Origin: Calcarisporiella thermophila CBS 279.70
Taxonomy: Eukaryota; Calcarisporiellomycota
Assembly (NCBI RefSeq): GCF_041956535.1
Contig: NW_027192191.1
Coordinates: 941,443 to 1,005,442 of the forward strand
DNA: 64,000 nucleotides
Reading direction: 5' to 3'
Position numbers and translations under genes: made by a program. Within the stretch, counting starts at the first letter, position 1, and each line of letters opens with the position of its first letter. The notes beneath the pieces are model-generated. The model did not search any database, had not been told where the DNA came from, and saw only the letters and a list, made by a program, of their open reading frames with translations. Shown in pieces: positions 57,395-64,000 of the stretch.

Positions 57395-57927
57395 ATGGAT
57401 ATCTTTCGGAGATTAGGACAAGGAAAGCGTTTCGGTTTTGATGTATGTAATACTGTTTATTAATCCCCGTGCTCCTCGCACATGCTCTACATCGTTTTGA
57501 AATTCCGTTTTTAAATGTAGTTTCTTATCAGTGCGAATTCTTCAAAAGCTACAAGAGCTACATTCCGTGGTAATCTATCCACATGAGCACTTTACTTTTC
57601 GACCGCCTGCACCCCCCTCCTCCCTAAATCAGGAGTGCATAGGTACCCCTTTTTTTTTGTTTTATTCAGCCCCACATGGTATTTTCTTTCCATTAATGGT
57701 AGACCATTTTTTTATCATTAGCAAAAAAAGCATTGGAAAAAATAGAAAAACCATTTCAAATTCCGGTTATTGGAAGCCCTTTATACTTTAAAAGTTCAAA
57801 ATCGGGAATAATACAACCCGTTGATTCTGTAATCTTTTTTAGCTGTGAAGACCTAGCTGGTGTCCAATGTATTCCAGGCAGGGAGGAGGTAGCCTGTGAT
57901 ATGTTATTGATTTCTGAGCATGGTTAG
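57395..57927 (+). pseudogene. Rok1/DDX52-like first exon without helicase core
   Basis: An ATG at 57395 reads MDIFRRLGQGKRFGFD, matching the distinctive start of the DEAD-box helicase Rok1/DDX52 (M-D-I-F-R-x-L), and is followed at once by a strong GTATGT donor at 57443. Downstream frames to 57927 (for example KPFQIPVIGSPLYFKSS) could be spliced on, but none contains a DEAD-box motif and the core is absent from the next kilobase. This may be a severed first exon, a decaying gene, or a coincidence of 16 residues. Confidence 0.35.
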
Positions 57928-59071
57928 TGATTATCAGGTTGAAAAGATATAGCATTCGCAGGCCATTCAATAGAAGGGACTATACAATTTGTTGCCCCAA
58001 GAGTATAACAAATCTATAATAAGAACATATAAAGCACTTAATAGAAATTTATGTCTACTAATTCCCGCATTCTAATCAAATGAATCTTGGCGTTATCCAC
58101 AAGTTGTCTTTTTATAGGCTGCTGACTATTAGAAGCTTTCGATACTTTATCACTTTGCATTAGAAAGAAACCAAGCCGAGTGGAAAAAAAATCCCTCTTT
58201 AGAATAGAGTTCAATTTGACTGAGCGCAGTTTAAAAAAAAGACATTTGCAATACACTTTTTCTGGAAACATGGTATGACTGGCAAACCAAGAATTGAAAA
58301 CCTACTTGGTGCTATATGCTTCTCCAATGCTTTCATTAATATCACCATTATTATATTGCCATCTCTTCACTTTTATTTGTGTGTCTACGTTTAAGTATGG
58401 TAAACTTTGAAAATAATCTACGTATTAAAATCGTAGTAATAAATAACATTTTAATGGCAGAAGAGATGAACGAGAAAAATAAAGAAAGGTTGGATGTTGA
58501 TATACCGGGTTAGTTTGTCTTCTTCTCTTAAAAGCAAATTTAACTTTCCATCCACGTGTGCAACTCTCAAGTACAATATATTTACTATCTGGATGCATTA
58601 AAAGGCCAAAATCTTTTAACAATAAGGCGAGAATGAATGAGCAAGTTCTATTTATACTTTATTATTTATATAGATTGGAATTAAAGAAAATCTTCGTAGA
58701 TTTTTCACGATTGTGTACACGACATCAAAAATATGAAAGATGTTTTAGGTCTTTAGTCTTTTCTAACCTAAGGAGAATATTGAAATCTCAGTATATTAGA
58801 TAAATTATCCATTGTATTGTTTAACAAGGATGCAGACTAAAAGGAGCAAATTGAAGCATAGTTAATTTACTCCATGTAGGTCAAGATTTTCTGTAAATTT
58901 GAGCATGCGTTTTAATCAACGTCAATTTTTACATAAAGCTACGCTATTGAAAAGTATTCACAACTAAATATTTATAGTTTTTCCGTTCAAGCATCTTAAT
59001 TCATGTTTTAAGATTTAAATAGTGATATTCTGATATAGAGAAAACATACAAGGGAGAAGATTTATTCTAAT
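57928..59071. other. intergenic stretch, no supported gene
   Basis: AT-rich. A minus-strand frame of 77 codons at 58038-58271 (MFPEKVYCKCLFFKLRSVKL) begins with ATG but has no neighbouring exon or recognised family. Confidence 0.4.
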
Positions 59072-60226
59072 TTACTCCTTTTTACCATATTTTCCACTAA
59101 ACTTTTCGCGACGCACCTGAATTTCTGTGAGTGCGCGTTGACCAGTGACAAATGCACCCAGTCCTAACACAGATAAACCCGCAATTGCTTGGAAAATGTT
59201 GAGACGCACCCAGTAGAGATAGAGTAAGTACTCAATCGAAAGCAATGTCGCAAAGAAAGCAACGGAGTATATGAGTGTAGATGTAGAGGAAAATAATGGT
59301 GAAAGATAAGACGGAGTAATGCCAATGGCGACCCACTAAACATATAATAAGTGTTAGATATCTGGTTCAAATAAACAGCGAAAAGGGAGAAATTTACGCC
59401 AATGATCAGTAGGAGCCATGGACTCAAAACTATAAGTACAAATGCCTTATTCACCCATTCAGGTGCCGTCTTCTCCGGCTGACGGAAGGTGTGCGTGATC
59501 TCGGGCTTTACTCCATACACCGTGCGAGTTGACCTCTCCGATTTACTGCTACCCGGCAATACGACGGTGCCGATTTTGTAGATGAGGGGAAGGGGAGCAT
59601 CAAATGTGCCCAAAACAAGTTCAACATTGTATGCACCTGGAGAATCGATTGCATCTCCAGTCGGCTTAATTTCCAGGAAAAAAAACGAACCATATTAATT
59701 TAAAATATCATACATATCGTTTAAAAAATAACTTACCAATTCAAGTCTTGCACGCCCAGACTCTCGAACCTGTAGTACGCGTGAGATCTGTTCACCAGTT
59801 TCCTTTTGAGAAAATATTGCTATGGCCTGGTGTGGTTGGATGCCTTTGTTTGTTGCAGTATTGAGAATTTTTAGAGAGATAACCAGACTATCGTCAGTAT
59901 CGAGGGTGAGAGAGCGAGGTAATGGATTGGGATATACAATACTAAAATAAAAGGTAAAGGGTTAGGAACAATTTACTCATCTCATTCCGACATATTGACA
60001 GATTATAACTAGAAAGGAAACTAAATTGGAACATTCGATCTTACTTTTCTCCATCTTTCCTCAACTTATCTGATCCTACCACTGCAACCTTCACTTCGGA
60101 CACTCCAAGCTTTGTTGGTGAATTAGATTTCGCTTCATCCTCTCCATTTACAAAAGCAAGATTAAAGCACAGGAGCGCGAAGAGAAAGATAAGAATTCCC
60201 TTTAATCGCGCGCTTGTAGAAGCCAT
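59072..60226 (-). CDS. SWP1: oligosaccharyltransferase subunit Swp1/ribophorin II
   Basis: ER subunit of the complex that transfers N-glycans to new proteins. Four exons (60226-60045, 59941-59737, 59664-59398, 59335-59072) give 305 residues. A signal peptide (GILIFLFALLCFNLAFVNG) leads to a lumenal beta-sandwich domain with SLVISLKILNTATNKGIQPH, QVRESGRARLEL and NVELVLGTFDAPLPL, the conserved ribophorin II segments. YGVKPEITHTFRQPEKTAPE precedes three C-terminal membrane helices (FVLIVLSPWLLLIIGWVAIG, TLIYSVAFFATLLSIEYL and FQAIAGLSVLGLGAFV). The tail GKYGKKE is a lysine-type ER-retention signal. The length fits fungal Swp1. Confidence 0.92.
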
Positions 60227-60610
60227 TGAACACACTTGTTACTAAGTAATGCTTTATTCTCAGATGATGAGTCCCGAGATAAGATCAATCCGAGCTCTTG
60301 CGCGTAAAGTTGAAATGAAAATCAAATTGCCACGTCACATATTTGATGAAAATTAATTCTAAAAAATTGAACCTCAAAGAGCTTACATTTTGGAGTTACT
60401 TAGAGCTCATATTGGGAAGCTGAATTATGTTTAGGGGTCGGATAATATCTGCACCATTATCCTTAATTGTAAAATGAAAAATGATGCGAATTAGGAAAAA
60501 AGAAAATTATTTTTTATTTTCACTTAGTATATGAACCGTTATTGAAAGCCACCTTAATCGTTAGAAAGTGGAGAGATGTAGTGAGAAACTATGAAACCGG
60601 TAAAAGGGCT

Positions 60611-61305
60611 CTATGTAACTAATGCAGAAGTGGTGGAGGATTCGCTATGGTGGTAAAGATAGAAGGAAAGCAAAATGGAAATATTAGGTCTTAATAAAGG
60701 TGACTCTTTGTGAGCAATTAATGGAAGCGTAGTGGAGTAAAGGAAATTCGTGTATTCTCTCAGTACTTGGATAATGTCCATGAAGAAAATAATAACAAAA
60801 CGGAAAATTAATTTGCTACTTCCAATTAGGTGGGGTTGTCCATAAGTCTTGTAGTAGCAAGCCAAGCGGCGTATACGAGATTCGATAAGAATCAAGCTGA
60901 GCTTAAGAGTCGCTATCTCTACCGTTGCGCTCGAGACATTTTCGCAGAGAGACAGCGTTTTAAATTACGTGGTAAAGATCCTCTGGGAGCTCTAGTGTGA
61001 ATTAATTTGCCTTTTAGGATGCGTAGGATCTTGTTGCCAGTGACATTCTTTCCTTGCGAGACACCATGAGAATCGCGGAAGTATGATACTGATTTGTGAT
61101 GGAGTCATACCCTTCTTAGCCAACTTGCAGATTTTTTCACAAATCTACTCAGGAGTCGTCTTGAGCCCAGAGGGAGGAATGCGGCGAAAGGAAGGGCAGA
61201 GGAGGAAATACCATTGTCGGGAGCGTGCATACGACCTAATATCGATCAAAAAATAAATAGAGTTCAATTTAAGTACACAATAAGTATATAACCATTTTAT
61301 CTGGT
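60611..61305 (-). pseudogene. unprocessed pseudogene of ribosomal protein S13 (uS15)
   Basis: The minus strand carries the outline of an RPS13 gene, ruined by mutations. A first exon ATGG at 61305 has a donor changed from GT to TT. After an acceptor near 61236, the text GRMHAPDNGISSSALPF is followed by a frameshift and RRIPPSGLKTTPE. Then come a TAG stop, ICEKICKLAKKGMTPSQI, another shift, RDSHGVSQGKNVTGNKILRI, a shift, LPEDLYHVI, a TAA stop and NAVSLRKCLERN. After two more shifts the end is LILIESRIRRLACYYKT, PPNWK, an intron-like gap and ESSTTSALVT with a proper stop. Intron positions are kept, so it arose by DNA duplication and not by reverse transcription. It cannot make S13; a working copy must lie elsewhere. 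Confidence 0.88.
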
Positions 61306-61912
61306 TTCTGATCTATTGAGAAAAAATAGGAAAAGTAATCGTAGAATCACTAGGGAAGTCTGTATTTGAAGTCAAAAAAAAAAGGTCAAGGAAGAATTAT
61401 GTTCAAATATCTGCAATATAGTTTCCAAATGGGGTAATTCTTAAAACTTTCTGTGATTAGAAATAGCTTTAAAGAAATGATCAATTATACTATCATTTAG
61501 TCTATATAAAACGGAAGAAATGATTTCAATGTAAGCTCAACAGTACATTCAATTAAGGTGTTATGTCTCGTTATTAGCGCTTTTAATTGCACTACAAGTG
61601 TTCATTAAGTATATTTGTATCATGATCAATTGGCGATGAGAATATTCCGGAATATAAAAGAATACCGATATAATATATAGATTTTGAAAGCATATTATGC
61701 TTTCAAAATCATTGCTATAATAGATTGTATACCTTTTCATTAGTGTGCCTTAAATAGAAATATTTCACATGTGGCGCGATCATTTGGAAATTTCACATTA
61801 TACGCCCTTATTGATATGGAAAAGAGAAACATAATGATCGAATTTTTTTCTCGCCGTACCAAACTTTTTCTCTCAATCTTGACGTTGCATTTCATACAGA
61901 GAGTGTGCGAAA
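61306..61912. other. intergenic stretch with a perfect palindrome
   Basis: AT-rich without genes. The palindrome at 61680-61710 is listed separately. Confidence 0.45.
61680..61710. repeat. perfect 15-bp inverted repeat with 1-base centre
   Basis: GATTTTGAAAGCATA, one T, then its exact reverse complement. It lies about 200 bases upstream of the Q-rich gene. As RNA it would form a tight hairpin only if the centre opens, so a DNA cruciform or a dimeric protein-binding site is as likely. Confidence 0.8.
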
Positions 61913-62170
61913 ATGGACACCAAAAAACAAGAGAATCTCGTTGAGCAACGCGGCAAGCATGAGCAACAAAAGCACTCAGCTGAGCAACAAGCTCATGTGC
62001 AGCAACAGCAGCAACAGAAACAGCCGCCGCAAATGGAAGTTCGCGGAGTGATCGATAAAGATCGTTCTCCACATCCTGTACATATGTCAAAGCCCAGTGG
62101 AAATGTAATGGAATGGGTGGAAGGTGATGCTGCCACGCAAACTGAGGGAGCCTTCTGGCGTGTGGGATGA
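61913..62170 (+). CDS. small Gln-rich protein, unknown
   Basis: A single open frame of 85 residues starting MDTKKQENLVEQRGKHEQQK. It has a polyQ centre (HVQQQQQQKQ) and a neat C-terminus (NVMEWVEGDAATQTEGAFWR followed by VG). The start context and codon pattern are acceptable and the C-terminal block looks conserved in type, but no family is known. It has no signal or membrane segment. Confidence 0.5.
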   Translation: MDTKKQENLVEQRGKHEQQKHSAEQQAHVQQQQQQKQPPQMEVRGVIDKDRSPHPVHMSKPSGNVMEWVEGDAATQTEGAFWRVG

Positions 62171-62816
62171 AATGAGTATAAGCTCACTTTATGGATTAGC
62201 TCTACTTCATTTCATTTTACTCGGGTGTAACGATTTAATTGGAATTCAATATTTCTGACAATAAAAGGTGCTTCCATCTTTTCCTCATTCAATTTTACTT
62301 TTAAATTATGATTATGACCAACTTATTAACAGCTCAGAAGAAAAAAAACGAGCGCTCGCTAAAGGTGGTTGAAGTGGTTGAGCGCACTTCTTCAAAGCCC
62401 TACTATGTTTCCTCCAGAGGAGATAAACTGCAGCAGAGCATTTTCTAGAAGATCCCTTCCATCAGCGCTGTGTAAGTTGGATAAGGAATTTTCGTTCAGT
62501 GCCCGCTTTGGCCTGTTCTGTTAGTGGGCTGGATGTGAAATTATGGTATTGAAATCACAAAATTATTAAATACACCTCATATTATATTTGGCAGGGAGGG
62601 TGAATGACTGCTAAGGGCTGAACACAGGGAGGATTGTGGGGGTTGATTGAGCTGGCAGGTAGTGAGAAACGATTAAATTTTCTATAATATGAGCCAGCAG
62701 GAATATATCAATTGTTTTCATATCGGCTTTAATGTTTAATTGTGACTACACAATAAACAATATTTGATTTTCCCCTTTTATAGTTTGCCAGCGCTCTTGC
62801 ATTGAATTAAGAAAAC
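62171..62816. other. intergenic, upstream region of Bcd1
   Basis: No gene supported; AT-rich with short frames. Confidence 0.4.
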
Positions 62817-64000
62817 ATGATCAATATCCCTTTTTTCACAGCCAAAGAGGCTGATCCACTGCAATCGAGTTTACCAAGGATTTCCTCATCTCATCTAAAA
62901 CCCTCTCCCACAACAGATACATATGCCCCTCAAATCGAAAATTCTGATGCGACAGTCAGCTCTCAAGAGGGGCATTCGACTAAAGACAAAGAGACTATAG
63001 ACACAACTTCAGAGAAGATCTGTCACATGTGTCGATTGCAGCCTCCAAAATACAAATGCCCCGGTTGTTTGATACGCACATGCTCGCTATCATGTTCAAA
63101 GCGACATAAAGAGGTTATTGGATGCAATGGTCAGAGAGATAAGACACACTTTGTGAGCATGAATGATTACAATTATTCTCATATGATGAACGGTAAGCAT
63201 TGTCAATTTTGAAGAGTTGACTTGGAAGACTGGAACCTTAAGTGAGACTTAATTCAACTTAATGCTATTGTCCCTATTTTTATAGATTATGTTTTTCTTG
63301 AGGATGTTTCTCGGACAGTAGACACTGCAACCCGTGATAATCTTCAAAACTCTCGTGCACCAAGACGTGGCCGCCAAACTCCGAAATATAATGCTAAAAC
63401 TCAACAGCTTCTGCGTGAGGCACGAAAACGAGGTGTAAAGTTGACATTAGTGGCTCCCGGAATGAAGCGCCGAACAGTAAATTGCACAGGGTACAGTCAA
63501 AAGTGAGTATATATTTTATTGGGCGAGGTTAGTTTTAGTTTGGTGATTGGATGTGCTAATTGTTGATATTTCGGTTTTAGGCAGAAGAAGATATTTTGGA
63601 CTGTGGAGTGGGTGTTTCCAGAATGCAACAATGCGTCTGTTGTTGATACAGGGTAATTTATTTTTATTCACCAGTGTTGACAGCATTATATTTAACCTAT
63701 GGCTATAATAGAATACCCGACTCTTACACCATTCTTCCTAGTCTGACCCGCCTCTTTAATCAAGATCGCCCTGAGATATCCAACCTTAAGCAACAATTTG
63801 ATCATTTCTCCCATAATCAAGAATTTGTATTATTACTCAAAAAACCTTTCACTCCGGTAAGAGCCCCACAATCTTAATGTTTGCTTTGCGCTTACCTATT
63901 TTGATCATTATAGGCTAATAAACCAGCATATTACTCCCTATCCGATCCTCGCAATACAACTTGGGCAAGGTGGTTACGAGGAAAACAGGTGCTTGAATTC
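62817..64000 (+). CDS. BCD1: box C/D snoRNP assembly protein Bcd1 (ZNHIT6-like), 3' end outside window
   Basis: Required to build box C/D snoRNPs. Five exons are visible (62817-63192, 63286-63502, 63581-63652, 63712-63856, 63914 to the edge). After a disordered N-terminus comes a HIT-type zinc finger: KICHMCRLQPPKYKCPGCLI and RTCSLSCSKRHKEVIGCNGQ, with all eight Cys/His positions. The Bcd1-specific part follows: DYVFLEDVSRTVD, LLREARKRGVKLTLVAPGMK, and QKKIFWTVEWVFPE. The final visible residues are TTWARWLRGKQVLEF. The protein is cut off by the right edge of the window. Confidence 0.92.

Overview
The window is nuclear DNA of a filamentous- or fission-yeast-like fungus, most likely an ascomycete. 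The evidence is AT-rich DNA with close-packed genes, many short introns (mostly about 40-110 nt, GT...AG with CTNAY-type branch points near the 3' end), and a set of typically fungal proteins: Med18, Nop53, Swp1, a Kin4/Ppk1-type kinase, an FHA-forkhead factor, a GH5 exo-glucanase and a fungal_trans transcription factor. HomolD-like octamers (TGTGACTG/CAGTCACA), best known from fission yeast ribosomal-protein promoters, sit upstream of RPS26 and near two other genes. This hints at Taphrinomycotina, but that is inference. No bacterial operons, CRISPR arrays, rRNA or convincing tRNA genes were seen.

Layout: 0-12 kb is sparse. It holds the end of one gene, an MCT-type transporter with a partial inverted copy of itself 1.3 kb downstream, a 704-residue uncharacterised protein, and a decayed retrotransposon. 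12-26 kb is dense: an OCIA-like protein, Med18 divergent from a methyltransferase, a universal stress protein, a PB1-UBA adaptor under heat-shock-like elements, a WD40 protein, a cysteine-rich type I membrane protein divergent from a Ted1/Cdc1-like phosphoesterase, and a small zinc-finger protein. 26-30 kb has little that can be assigned. 30-38 kb carries GSK3, a Kin4-like kinase and Nop53. 38-40 kb is empty apart from a 49-residue zinc-finger gene. 40-57 kb carries a Utp30/L1-domain protein, GH5 glucanase, Rho-GEF, SDR, mitochondrial GatB, RPS26, RPS10, forkhead, a Cue5-like protein and a fungal transcription factor. 57-64 kb has an orphan Rok1-like first exon, Swp1, a decayed unprocessed RPS13 pseudogene, a Q-rich small gene and the start of Bcd1.

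How the genes relate: ribosome production is over-represented (Nop53, Utp30-like, Bcd1, RPS26, RPS10, dead RPS13). Two ubiquitin-binding adaptor-type proteins (PB1-UBA and CUE) are present. The secretory pathway is represented by Swp1 and the Ted1-like enzyme. Exon borders were worked out by hand from splice signals and reading-frame continuity; where one could not be resolved this is stated in the entry.
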